Positions 1 to 10,708 of a stretch of DNA of 64,000 nucleotides are shown here, in pieces (within the stretch, counting starts at the first letter, position 1; each line of letters opens with the position of its first letter). The translations under genes and the position numbers were made by a program. The DNA is taken from positions 3,906,001-3,970,000 of the forward strand of contig JAJTUQ010000001.1 of assembly GCA_021399445.1 (NCBI GenBank). Reading direction: 5' to 3'. Source of the stretch: Xylogone sp. PMI_703. Its lineage: Eukaryota; Ascomycota; Leotiomycetes. The notes beneath the pieces were generated by a model. It saw nothing but the letters and a program-made list of their open reading frames with translations, was not told the DNA's origin and did not search any database.

Positions 1-419
1 TGCTTACAACTGTGCGGGTAGTCCGTTTTCTGCCGATAAAGCAATTGTCAGAAGCCGAAGCCTTCACCCGAGAAGTACTTCCGTACCTTTGCCTTCATGG
101 CGCCATATATGCATCCCCCCGCAGCCCATTTCTGAATCGATATTATCAGAGTTGCTTTGTACATAGAAAGATTGAACATTTGAGTCTCACTCATGCTGAC
201 ATTCCTAATCTCATCAATACTGGTCTTTTTGAACAGAAGTTAATTGTACTGGTAGCAGCGCTGCAGGTAACTCATGTTCAACCTGTTCCCCGCCATGACC
301 CACTTCCGGATAGAAATTTGTAGACAACCAATGCTTCCAGCGTCGGCTGGAGCTTCCAATAAAATGTAGCTAACAATACTTGAAACTCGAACTGCAAAAT
401 ATAAAATTCGCCTCTTGTA
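1..419. other. Left edge, no gene called
   Basis: A + strand frame is open from about position 12 to a stop at 321-323 (103 codons from the first possible start). It resembles no family I know and has no low-complexity bias. On the minus strand a short frame starting near 203 hits a stop before the window edge, and no splice out of it stays open. This may be the 3' end of a gene outside the window or the 3' flank of the PX-domain gene. I do not support a coding call. Confidence 0.3.
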
Positions 420-3400
420 TTACCCTGCCAGTACCATCTTTAGCATAGCTAAGAAACTCTCCCTCAATTTATAGATCTCTGCTATCTCTGGTTTTACTGG
501 CTCCCCAGCCGTTCTCCTTAGACGATCTTGCTTCTTTGCCCTTCGCTTTCTCTCGGCGGCAATAGGATCGAGTTCATCATCTTGCGAATCTTCATCGCTG
601 CTTTCATCATCCTCGTCATAGTTCATATCCTGAAGATCCATTTCATCAAGACCGAAATCGCTAGACTGGAATGACAATGCTCCAGGGACGGGTTCAACTG
701 CGCTTCCCCCCTCAGCGGCCATCTTTTGTCGAGTCTTGTCCTGATGCCACTTTTTCCGAGCTTCTTGCCAGGCAATCAACTTGTCTATTTCTTCTATTGC
801 TTTTTCTTTATCCAATTGACCCACACTCAACGCCCCGGAAACCAAGGCATTCATGTCTAGTTTTCCTCCACTTGGGCCATTCCGTAGAAAGTCGAGGATA
901 CCTTCGATCCAACCCATAAGTTGACCAAATAACCCATTATCATGCGTATGGACTTCGTGGACAAACTTGTAAAAGTTGTGTTCATGGCGCTGGCAGAGAT
1001 CAATAAATGCCTGGACGGTTTGATTCGGATCCGTTGAAACATCCTGCTCCCGGCATTTCTCGACGACCTATGTGACACTTACTTAGTATGTGGGAATCAT
1101 CAGGCAATCTTAAGACTTTACCTCTATCATGTCATCAACAAAGACAGCGAAATCTGTTATGCTGTTGTACACATTCGCAGATTTGTATACTCGAACGAGG
1201 GGTTCGTAGAAAATGGTAAACAGGTCTCGTAGAAGATGGAGAGTAACTGGTTCCTCAATCATTTTCAGCATCATGGCTTTATCCCGCTGCCTCGTGTATA
1301 ATTTAAGCAGCTGCTTAAGATGTGAGAACAGTTGAGCACCCTGCTTCATCTCCTCATCAACATTCTCCACTGCATTATTCCATGCAACATATGCATTGAA
1401 TATTTTCCCTATTTGCTCTGAATTTAGCGGAGGTGATATGAGTTCTGACCTGAGGATAGCAACAATTATATCCACGCTATCTTCCTCTGCTTCAGCTCTT
1501 ATAGCAACCTTGACGTCTTCTTCGGCTTCGGTAAATTTGTGTACCTTCTCACAGAAGACTGGCTCTCCTATTTTTGCCACTAAAGCATCAATAGATTTTT
1601 GGAAACTTCTTATTCCGTCATTTAGCGTCAATGCAAATATTCTCTGCATGAGAGATTTTGAACCAAACGGCTGAGCCAAGAAGATATCAAGGATACTAGA
1701 CATCACCGCGGCAGGATTTGCGATCCGAATTGCATTTTTTAATATCGTGTAAGGGATCATAGAATGTATCTTCTTTGCTTGCGCAAAGAGCTCTGGGGAA
1801 TTATCTTCCGCAAGGAAAAGATGGTATATGGTCGCAGCTACCTCGATACGCAGCCATTCAGCAAACTTCTGATACTGCATACTTAGATCCTGGATAGTCC
1901 CTTTCTCTTTTATTTCCTTAAATAGACTTGTGAGGCCGTTTTTCTCAACAATGTCCCGGCGGAACCTCCTAGGCTTAGTATAAACTTATATATGATGAGG
2001 CATAGGTGAGACATACTGTTCCATGTATACATCCAGTTCCGCTGCTCGTTTCCTTGCAATCTCATAAAACTTTTTCTGCTCTTCAACTCTTCTATCGTCC
2101 ATCATCTTGCGTCTTACAATATCCTGTACATCTTCGTCTGCAGGAGTTATTGGTTGAAGAGTTAAAAAGTCTTGTATCGCTCGTGTTTGGGCAATCTGCT
2201 GATTGGAAAGGAGTGTCCGTAAAAAAGCTCTAAGTGATATCCGCTGATTTTCGCGCCATAGGACAACGGACTGCATCAATATTAGTTACATCCTTCTTAG
2301 ACGAGTTTATCATATATACTTCTCCTGTATTAGTCGGAAGCGGACTACGGGGTCGATCATCCATTGATGAGCGTGGAGATCTTCTGAGACTATTTATTGA
2401 TGCTGACCGGCGGTGATCTATAGATATATATTAGAATGTTATCTGCTATACATAATGCCAGTGCATACCTTTGACGGATAGATTTTGCATTCCTTCAGTT
2501 GGGGGGACTCCCATAGTAGAGACAGAAGACACTGAAGATGTATCATCATCCCCCCCAGTGAGAGAAGACATAATAGTGGTAGCGGTACTCTGCTTATTCT
2601 TTTTGGGCACTGGTGGGAGAACCTTTCCAGGTAATTCTGTACGGAGTCTCTTGTGAAGCCTAACGAAATCTCCATAGCGTCGCCCGATGAAATGTTCAAT
2701 CTCGCCCTTCCGCTTCACCCGTAGAACAAACTCCTGCATTAAGTTGGTATTACGCTTCAAGAATAAAATTGTAGCTGCAAAACTTACTGCATGTTTGTGA
2801 TACCTTATATTTCGTTTTACTAATGTAGTTCGAACTCCGGCAACATTGACATCCCAACCATTCATATAATGCCCTTCTGGAACAGTCGAAAGAACACCGT
2901 GATCAATAGCCCCCGCATCTACAACTTCTAACTCCGAAAATTGTATACGCTCCTCATATCCAGAGGCTGTTGGTATACCTGAGACCATCATGAGTTCGAC
3001 AAGTTTCTGGCATTTTAAAGAAAGCTTTCTTCGTTTTGTTTCTTCGAGGCGATCCTCGGAAGATGAGATATGTTTATTTGCAAACGATTCCAGAAACTGT
3101 GCAGGCCAAGAGTTAGCTATATATGTGGTTCAAACTTCTGGTCCTAATGAACTAACCACTTGTAATTTATCCTGCCAAAATTCCTTCTCCTTGGCCTTGT
3201 CCAAGAATGGAAATTCTCGAACATGATGAACAAAGATATATCGCAGAAGGGGAAGCTCCGAATCTATAGGAGAGACTTCACCGAAGTCCGACTTAAATGG
3301 CGCACCAAACCGCCGTAGCGCTGTAGGGGAGTTAAGCTCAGTAATCTCCCATTTGGTCTGCTGGGAAATAAGCTCTCGTTTGAGGTCTAGTGATTCACAT

Positions 3401-3536
3401 TAGATTCCGAGAGAAATAGAATTTCCGAGGTGTATGACATGCAGTGTTCTTGTTTTCCTGTAAGGATCCCATTTGGAGCCCCGCCATTAACTTTTGGCGG
3501 ATCCTCCTGTGCTGGTCTAGGATCGTCCTGGGTCAT
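420..3536 (-). CDS. PX-domain protein with PX-associated flanking domains (yeast Ypr097w-like)
   Basis: Probable phosphoinositide-binding membrane-trafficking protein. Seven exons give 931 aa: 3536-3443, 3386-3160, 3096-2469, 2417-2320, 2270-2017, 1968-1122 and 1067-420. After an N-terminal PX-associated domain (about residues 35-215) comes the PX core (about 225-270) with the RRYGDF motif near 246-251 and the following proline-rich KVLPPVPKK segment. A long helical C-terminal region matches the domain found in fungal PX proteins (the DUF3818 type), and the tail holds an acidic stretch. I assigned the family from memory of Ypr097w-like proteins; the exact function is not established. Introns 2-6 are GT-AG and 48-63 nt. 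Intron 1 (3442-3387) keeps frame only with a GC donor, so the first 31 residues are less certain. The start ATG at 3536 is the first in the open frame. Confidence 0.87.
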
Positions 3537-4105
3537 GATTTCTTCCTCTATTTCTTAATCAATTATAGTAAGGGCACAGGTGCTAATTGTGAGTATATTC
3601 GCAGTGCGGCGTAATCCAAAGGGTCCAGGCGGGTAATTTTACGAAAGTAAGCCTTGAGCGGGGTAGCTTTAAACAAAGAAGTGAATGAGAGAGGATCGAA
3701 CCATAATCTATTACACCAAGGCAGTCTAATATAAGAATAAGAGGAAACTGATTTACTGTAAGGAAGATCCAAGTTTTGAGTCTTGTGATGAAATAGATTT
3801 CAAGGCGGCATAGCAAGGCGCAAGCCTCGATGGTCGCGCTCTTTGTAGGGGTGTTGTGGCTCGGTGATGACGTACGGGGAAATGCTCTGGCTGTGCAGCA
3901 GTTTACTTACTGCAACAGGGTGACAAGTTCTGTGAGGTTGTTCGGCTACTTCATGCTATTTTTACATTCGACAGTCTAGATACGCTTTACGCGTACTCAT
4001 ATCTAGGCAGAACTAAGAAGTTGTTACACTATTTCTACAAGCCTGAATGAACAATGGATCGCGGAACTTGGCACTTAAAATCTGCCTCATTTTAGGTATT
4101 ATAGT
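3537..4105. other. Intergenic, upstream of the PX-domain gene
   Basis: About 570 nt between two minus-strand genes: downstream of the coiled-coil gene and upstream of the PX gene. The minus strand near 3690-3725 contains a GGTTCGATCC string resembling a tRNA B box, but no acceptor or T stem can be formed. Nothing else is recognisable. Confidence 0.5.
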
Positions 4106-5368
4106 TCATAATTCATCAAACAACTTAAGCTTAGGGTGTTCGCCAAGTATTTCCTCGCCCTCTTTATTATCCTTCAACTTCTTCCGTCTCTCCCCCAGAG
4201 CTTCTATGCCGCCGGCTTTGTTCGTGCTCCACGTCGCCTTCTTAACTCCCTGAACTTCAGGCAGACTGTTGATCACTCTCGACATATTGGCATCCTGTAA
4301 TACCTCAGGACCAGGGGTCTTTGTAGGTCTGTATTGAAATACTATGATGGCGATGATGATCCCAATACAAGTCGCAATCGTAATCCATACTAATCTCCAT
4401 CTTTTTCTCGCTTGTTCTTTCCAAGCACCTTCGGTCATTTCCCATTCTCCAACACGTTGGCGGACGACGTCAACTCTCTGATTCAGTCCTTTGATCTTTT
4501 CGCGACCCTTCTCAACTCTCTCTTGCAGTTCGAGGATTCTTTTCTCTTGAGTTTCGAAATCACGAAAGCCATTAATCTGCGAGTCGATTTCTCTGGACAG
4601 ATTTCCGGATTCCAGTTTAAATTCTTCGTTGACCTGCCTCGTCATAGTAGAGATATTCTTGAGAGAATTAATAGTGCCTTGTAATACACTGAGTTTCTCG
4701 AGAACAGAGTAATAGGAATTATCAAGTCGTCGAGTCGTACTATTAGATACCTTGTTCAATTCGGTTATGGCATTTCGTAGGCCCCTGATTAGAAAGTCAG
4801 TATATAGAAGACCCCTGAAACAAAGATCCCTCATACGCAGCTCGTTGGACACCCTTTTCTATTTCCTCCTTTAATTCCGCTTCGGTCACAGTTCTCTTTT
4901 CTCGACTTGTTGAGGATCTAAGGTCCGTGACATCATCGACCGAACCACGTAGACTGGGCCTTCGACTGTGACTACGACTTCCGCTTGATGAGAATGTTTC
5001 GGCTTTTTGCCCTTCGCCATTTGAACTTGGCTGCAGCAGTTGGTTTGAGGAGCGTGGGCTTCTGTCATCTCTGTCTCTTATGTGCTTCTGATGGTGATGA
5101 CGATGGATCTTATTGTGGGTGCCCGGAGGTAAGGGTTCGGAGAGCGATTTTGACACGTGGTGTTTGATAGTAGCATACGATGCTGGTACCATAGAGTTAC
5201 TCCCACTGTTCGGCATCGTTAATTGCTGTTGTATCAATCGGCACCTTGAGAACGCGCTTGGGGATAGTTGACTTACCTCTTAGATCGATCTCCGAACTTA
5301 TTCGGTTGCCGATTCAGCTCATTGCGCAGATTTGCACGTGGATGCAAGAGCGGAAATTTGTTAGACAT
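4106..5368 (-). CDS. Coiled-coil single-pass membrane protein of unknown function
   Basis: I do not recognise the family. Three exons give 379 aa: 5368-5277, 5205-4837 and 4784-4106. The first third is basic, His/Ser/Arg-rich and probably disordered. Residues about 160-270 look like a long coiled coil (regular Leu/Ile/Val spacing among Glu/Lys/Arg). A hydrophobic segment follows at about 285-305 (WITIATCIGIIIAIIVFQY), then about 75 polar residues. A type II or internally anchored tether is one reading, but it is inference. The second intron (4836-4785, 52 nt, donor GTATGA, branch CTGAC) is convincing. The first (5276-5206, donor GTAAGT) is tentative, because a nearer AG would give a 32-nt intron that also keeps frame. 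The start has an in-frame ATG close to the splice. Confidence 0.75.
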
Positions 5369-5688
5369 GGCAAGTTTGAAAATTAAGAAACAAAGAATAT
5401 TCTGATTTGAAGTAGCAAAGCTGTTTGTAGTCCAAAATTAATCGGTGCGGTAGAGTAGCATTCCTCCCTTTAATTCAGCCCACACCGCACTGTGAGACAA
5501 CGCCTATTAACTAGCTCCAATGCCTGAAAATACCGGTGCCACAATTGTTGCGATTGTATAACTGCTTGTGCTCGATGCATGCGCTTTCCAATTGGTAATG
5601 AAATATATTCCGAAGACACCACGTGTAACTCCAAAGTCCATGCAAAAACCTCCAAAGCAACCCCGCGAGTGACAGCCATATGACTGGA

Positions 5689-6169
5689 TCATGAATTCAG
5701 TAACTTATTTCTCTTTTCCTTCCGTTTTAATCTTTCGACACGTTTTCGGTGCATCGTTTCCGCCAGCTTCTCATAACGGGCCTTTTCTTCCTTCGCCGCC
5801 CGCTTGTCCTTGATTGCTTGTACTCTTCTCTGAACGAAGTCAGCACCCATATACATTCCTGGATAAATGCATGTGAATTACCTGTCTTTCTGCCTCTTTC
5901 TCTTCCTTCATCTCTCTCTCTTTTGCCTTCACGGCCGCAGCTGCTTTTCGTGCTTCGAGACGCTTTTCGTATGATGTGTTACCCGCTTTTGGTCTGAAGG
6001 CAGACTTTGGTTCATGCCATTGTTTACCTACTCCCCATTTAGTGGTCAAGGTTTCCGAGAGCCTGTAGACCTTAATTTGCAGAGAAAACTCACCGTTTAC
6101 TCTCATTCCATGCACTTGGGTGCTCTTTCTTATGGGTACCGCAACTGCGGCTTGGGTTTCTGTAGACAT
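5689..6169 (-). CDS. CGR1: rRNA-processing protein Cgr1
   Basis: Small basic nucleolar protein needed for 60S ribosomal subunit assembly and processing of 27S pre-rRNA (family knowledge). Three exons give 120 aa: 6169-6094, 6027-5882 and 5829-5689. Visible family hallmarks are [13 protein letters not shown] across the first splice junction, [12 protein letters not shown], and a charged helical C-terminus ending [12 protein letters not shown]. The length matches the family (about 110-120 aa). Introns are 66 and 52 nt, both GT-AG with a GTGAGT and a GTAATT donor. An in-frame ATG six codons upstream (6187) is possible, but the MSTETQ start is typical for fungal Cgr1. It is divergent from the carrier gene at 6743, with 573 bp between them. 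Confidence 0.92.
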
Positions 6170-6742
6170 TGAAAATATCAATATCAATTATCGCAGCTAT
6201 TTATGAGAAATTTGCTCTCAAAACATTAAGAGATATCTCTGATAAGGATCGGAAGAAACCATAATTTTTGCTCCTCCGCAAGAACCTTTTTCCGGCAGCC
6301 GGCGGGCCCTGAATATCTATGCGCCATTTCCAGGCCTTCGGATTTTTTTCAGAAATCTCATTGCTCCACAAGCTTTTCACTCTGCATATCTTAGCTCTGT
6401 TTGTCGCCTGAAGAAGAGCTCCGCTACCGCCTGTATATATAGCGTCCAATCCTTAAACCACGCTTCACACAACACCGCTTCTTGGACCCACCGTTCAGTC
6501 ACAATGCTCCCTCGATAACACCCGATAAGGGCCCGGTGACACAATTCTGTCTCAATAACCCCACCTCGTTGGTTCTGCCATGAGAACTTAATATAGCTTC
6601 AATCACCTCTTTCTTTGATGAAAGAAGATCTTGAGACCTTTTCGATCTAATCGCTTTGAATTCACTTGTCCAGATATCTGTTGTGTCACAGGTGGCGCAA
6701 CAGAATTTGGCATAGCAAATTTCCATACATTAGCCCTCAAAT

Positions 6743-7832
6743 ATGGACGCAACTGCTCCCCCAGTTTTCCGGACGGATGCTTCAGCAAATATAGAAGTAA
6801 GGGCCAAAGATGCCCTAGTAGATGCCATGGAGGATGTCATATTTGGCTCAGTAGGCTCACCTTGACTTCGAAAATGCACCCGTAGTTGCTGACCAAGTCT
6901 AGATCGCCGGTATCGCAGGAAAGTATATCGAGTATCCGTTTGACACGGTCAAAGTTCGTCTTCAATCCCAACCCGATCATCTCCCGCCACTTTATAAAGG
7001 CCCTCTGGACTGTTTCAAACAGTCGATCCGAAACGATGGGTTTGCTAGCTTATACCGAGGCATAAGTGCCCCTCTCGTTGGTGCGGCCCTGGAAACCAGT
7101 AGCTTGTTTTTCTGGGAGCGTGTTGGACGAGAAAGCCTTCTCATGATAGGCTTATATAAGAGAGAAGAACCACTGCCATTGTCTGCATTGTGGCTAACCG
7201 GCGCGATTTCTGGTGCTTTCACATCACTAGTATTGACACCTGTTGAGCTAATTAAGTGCAAAATACAAGTGCCTGCAGTTAGCCCAGCTGACAGAATAGT
7301 TCGTGTTGCACCAACACCTATTACTGTCATTCGAGAGGTTTTCCGCCACCAAGGATTACGTGGATTCTGGCATGGGCAACTCGGTACCTTAATTCGTGAA
7401 ACTGGTGGATGTGCTGCATGGTTTGGCAGTAAGGAGACAGTCTCATCACTATTTCGACAATTGAATTCGAAAACCTCATTATTTGATTCTGAAAATGCTT
7501 TGAGGGGCGCTTCTGAAAAAAAACCGGAAGTCTCGAAGGAACTTCCTCCACTTCCACTTTGGCAACAAGCTGTAGCAGGTGCATCAGCCGGAATGTCCTA
7601 TAACTTTCTATTTTTTCCAGCAGATACTATCAAGTCTCGTATGCAGACTGTATCTCTCGGTGCCAATAGCCCTAAATTGCGGTTCTGGCAAGAAGGTGTT
7701 GCTCTTTATGGGCAACATGGGATCAGAGGCTTTTACAGAGGATGTGGTATTACCGTTATGAGATCCGCTCCTAGTTCGGCCATCATCTTTATCATTTTTG
7801 ATTGGTTGAAGAGCAATTTTCACCTTGACTGA
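6743..7832 (+). CDS. Mitochondrial ornithine carrier (ORT1/AmcA-like)
   Basis: Inner-membrane solute carrier of the SLC25 family, probably exporting ornithine from mitochondria for arginine synthesis. Two exons give 345 aa: 6743-6850 and 6903-7832, with a 52-nt intron (GTAGGC donor, GCTGAC branch, TAG acceptor). All three carrier repeats are present with their PxD/ExxK/R signatures: [20 protein letters not shown] and [10 protein letters not shown]. The [20 protein letters not shown] stretch and the [21 protein letters not shown] stretch resemble the yeast Ort1/Arg11 and Aspergillus AmcA group. The ornithine assignment rests on that resemblance; another basic amino acid or an acyl-carnitine substrate cannot be excluded. 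Its 3' end faces the TspO gene. Confidence 0.85.
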
Positions 7833-8295
7833 TTTGAAACCGCAGGTGAGGGGCTAGAGAGTTTTTTGAAGGCGTTGGGAGAAGGGTATACCACTGTTCC
7901 TTTTTTTTTACATAATATTCACGCTGGCATTCGAGCAGATGACTTTCTACAATTGGCAGTATGGGGGCCCGCTACTAAGAGTCCTGCAGTGCATATCATG
8001 GCAACATTATTTTGGGGTTTATTAAGGAACATTGGGAGTTTTGAATCTGGAAGGTTCCTTTATAGAAAAGATAGGTCCATAAATTAATAGACGGCAACGT
8101 TGTAGCGGGTTAACATTTCTCCTTCATGTGTGGAGTGTTCATATCTGAGAATACATATTAATTAGAAGTGAGCGTCTAAGCTGATCAGAAGGAAATCTGC
8201 ACTAAGCTCATAAACTGATTTCCCGCCCGATACTCAATCTAAGGTCTCCTTTCATCAAACTAAAAAGCCATTCCAGCTACTTTTAATGATCATAC
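7833..8295. other. Convergent intergenic region
   Basis: This 463-nt stretch separates the 3' ends of the carrier gene (+) and the TspO gene (-). A small open frame at 7866-8087 has no recognisable content and lies where 3' UTR is expected. No gene is supported. Confidence 0.5.
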
Positions 8296-8954
8296 TTAGT
8301 TACCTTCCTCATCGACAAACTTGCTGCTCTTAGTATATGGAGGAGAGTCAACCTCCTTGTCTTTGGTGCTCCAGCCATTCAAATATCCGACTCCAGCGCT
8401 CAAATAGGTAGCATATCCCAGCCATCCGAGGTAGGGGACAAGGCACCAGCCGGCAACGGAATCAACTTGTCCCCAGAGGTAAGTTAGATATCCAGTGACT
8501 CCAGTCAAGGCAACAATGTCAACGGTTGCTTCAATTGGGCGCTTAGCAACAAAGAAGAGGGGCATCCAGAGAAGGTTAAGACCGAGTTGAATAGTGTAGA
8601 GAGTAGCGCCATGCTTAGTCCAGAGGTGCTTTTGAGTTGAAGCAGTTGTAGCCATACCAGTTGTGTAAGCACGGTGAGCAGCGTAACCCATTAAGCCATA
8701 GAGAGCTGTCCATACTGGACCGAAAATTTGTGGTGGTGGGCGATATGGAGGTTGTTTTAATGCCATATATGATTTCTGGTCTCCTGATGCTTTAATCTTT
8801 TTAGCTGATTGGAGAAGAAGGTTCCGAAAGATGGAGACTTACGACGTACAGAAAATCCAACAGCTGAACCGACAGCAATTGGAAGCAGGACTGATGCTGC
8901 TGGGTTGGCGAATACCGACGCCGGTAGTGTAAGAGAAGGGATGAAGGTCGTCAT
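8296..8954 (-). CDS. TspO/MBR family membrane protein
   Basis: Translocator-protein family (peripheral benzodiazepine receptor/TspO), a five-helix membrane protein that binds tetrapyrroles and sterols. In fungi its physiological role is not settled. Two exons give 199 aa: 8954-8843 and 8783-8296, with a 59-nt GT-AG intron (donor GTAAGT). Family motifs are clear: KQPPYRPPPQIFGPVWTALY at the first loop and second helix, then LGLNLLWMPLFF, and PYLGWLGYATYLS in the last helices. The N-terminal 40 residues carry an extra hydrophobic segment before the first canonical helix. The C-terminus is polar. The start chosen (MTTFIPS) is 11 codons inside a slightly longer open frame that begins at 8987. Confidence 0.92.
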
Positions 8955-10708
8955 GGTTATTATCCTGTAAATGGCCGCTGTTAACACTTTTCTCGAGAAA
9001 GATGCTTTGAGTAGACCTCCTAATAGAGCGATTGAGATTTCGGACGAATATAGATGACCACCGAAACCTATAACTCAATTTACTACCAGCAAAGCTCCAT
9101 CGTATGATCATATTCACAGCGATCGTATCAATGCACTAAGAGTTGAACACAAAAAAAATTCACTTACTTCTCAATCTAAGAGTTTTGAGTACTCTATTTG
9201 AAATACAAAGATTGAAAGGAAGTGGAAGGAAGAGCTGCGAAAGCATGCACCGCGGTCCTTTTGAATGGTTGCTTGGTGACGTCATGAGCGTTCAGCCAAG
9301 GTACGGAATACATCCCAGCTTGTTGCTTGTTGCTTCTGCTAACCTTATTACTTAGGCATATTGAAAAGTGACATATTTCTTTTCTTTCAGTATTAGCTAT
9401 TTAATAAGTTAAGGTGATAATCGTCGGTTTAACGGTTAATGATGTGGTTGTCATCAAGTTGCAACTCCATCCATCCTCTATCCAGCTTTGGATAAGAGTA
9501 CTTCATTTTGGAACTCTCTGTTTTCTACCGTACATGATGCACTTTTCAATTGCTGGAATTTTACTGGAAAGACAAAATATCATACAGATTGAGCTTATGA
9601 GATTGCTTGGATCCGTAACATGTGTGTGCGTACTATCACAGAGAGAATCAAATCTAAGCTTCCTTGATCAAGAGCATGAGCCAATGGGGCGCTATTTCTA
9701 GCTGTGTAAAATACACATTTCATTCTAACCTACCGAAGCTTCAGCTTCAAGGGCCATTGCCCTTTTCAAATGTACCAAATTGCTTTTGATCACAGTTGAT
9801 AAAGCGGGGGACATAGTACAAGGCGCCCTAAAAGGAAGGAGACCTCCAGTTCACCTAACCAAGACCATTTAAGAACACCATTATTGTCGAACGACGTATT
9901 TCTTCGTAATCACGTGCATCGTCAGCTTGTAGCACATAGTCAATTGTACAACGCAACAATCGCTGTATAACGTCTCAATATCGAATACGGAACTAAGGAC
10001 CATCCGGAGTCGGATAATCTGCCAACCTCCTCAACTACATGCGCACGATTCTCCGCAGTTGCGGCGTCGGTTGCTAATTGGCTATAGAAACTTCCCCACC
10101 TTAGGCAACTCTGCCGCCAATCACGGCATAGCGCTTATGCCGAAGAAGGCGGAATCAATGGACAACCATCTGTCACAGCTCCGGACGTCGTCTGTTGACC
10201 TCCAACATCTCTCCAAGTCCAGGACCGTCTTGGACGAGGAATGCTCTGCGACTCCCACAGAGCAGCTTCGCACTCAATCTTGTTCGTCCAATCTTTTCTC
10301 TACTATCTCTTGACACGTTTCAGCACTTTGTTACATACCCTTCTCTTCGCTCTTGTTCTTGGAGCTGCCTTCTATAGGCGCTCACCTCGCTTCTAACTAT
10401 TCTTTCCCCTACAATCTATTACACTCTCAACCCCTCTTATTCCGCACTCCTTACCTCCTAGCACTTTTGAATTCTCCTCTGACGGGCAATCATGTCGTTC
10501 AACAGCAGTACTTCACGCTTACTCAGCGTCCTCTCTACCCGACAATCAGGCGTTACTTGACAAACAGAAGCAGGCGACGAGCCTTGTTCCTCATATCCTT
10601 CCACCTAAGCCCGCTTCCTTACCACGCCGACCGAAACGATCAGCGATTAGAGCGCCTCATATTGGCTGTCCCAATCATATTACCCTTTCCCAGAAACCAA
10701 TAGCAGTG
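8955..10708. other. Divergent intergenic region between TspO and ARS2
   Basis: 1.75 kb shared upstream region. It contains a palindromic TGACGTCA at 9277-9284 and a pyrimidine-rich stretch at roughly 10290-10480 that is likely near the ARS2 transcription start. Short open frames are present (for example 10353-10703), but none has recognisable content. I see no gene. Confidence 0.55.
9277..9284. promoter_or_regulatory. CRE-type palindrome TGACGTCA
   Basis: Perfect 8-bp ATF/CREB (bZIP) consensus about 320 bp upstream of the TspO start. An exact 8-mer is expected roughly once per 65 kb by chance, so function is only suggested. If functional it would point to stress or cAMP-responsive bZIP control of TspO. 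Confidence 0.3.

Noticed and set aside
3670..3730. tRNA-like B box (GGTTCGATCC) on the minus strand
   Set aside because: The T stem does not pair beyond two bases, and no acceptor stem or anticodon arm can be folded around it.
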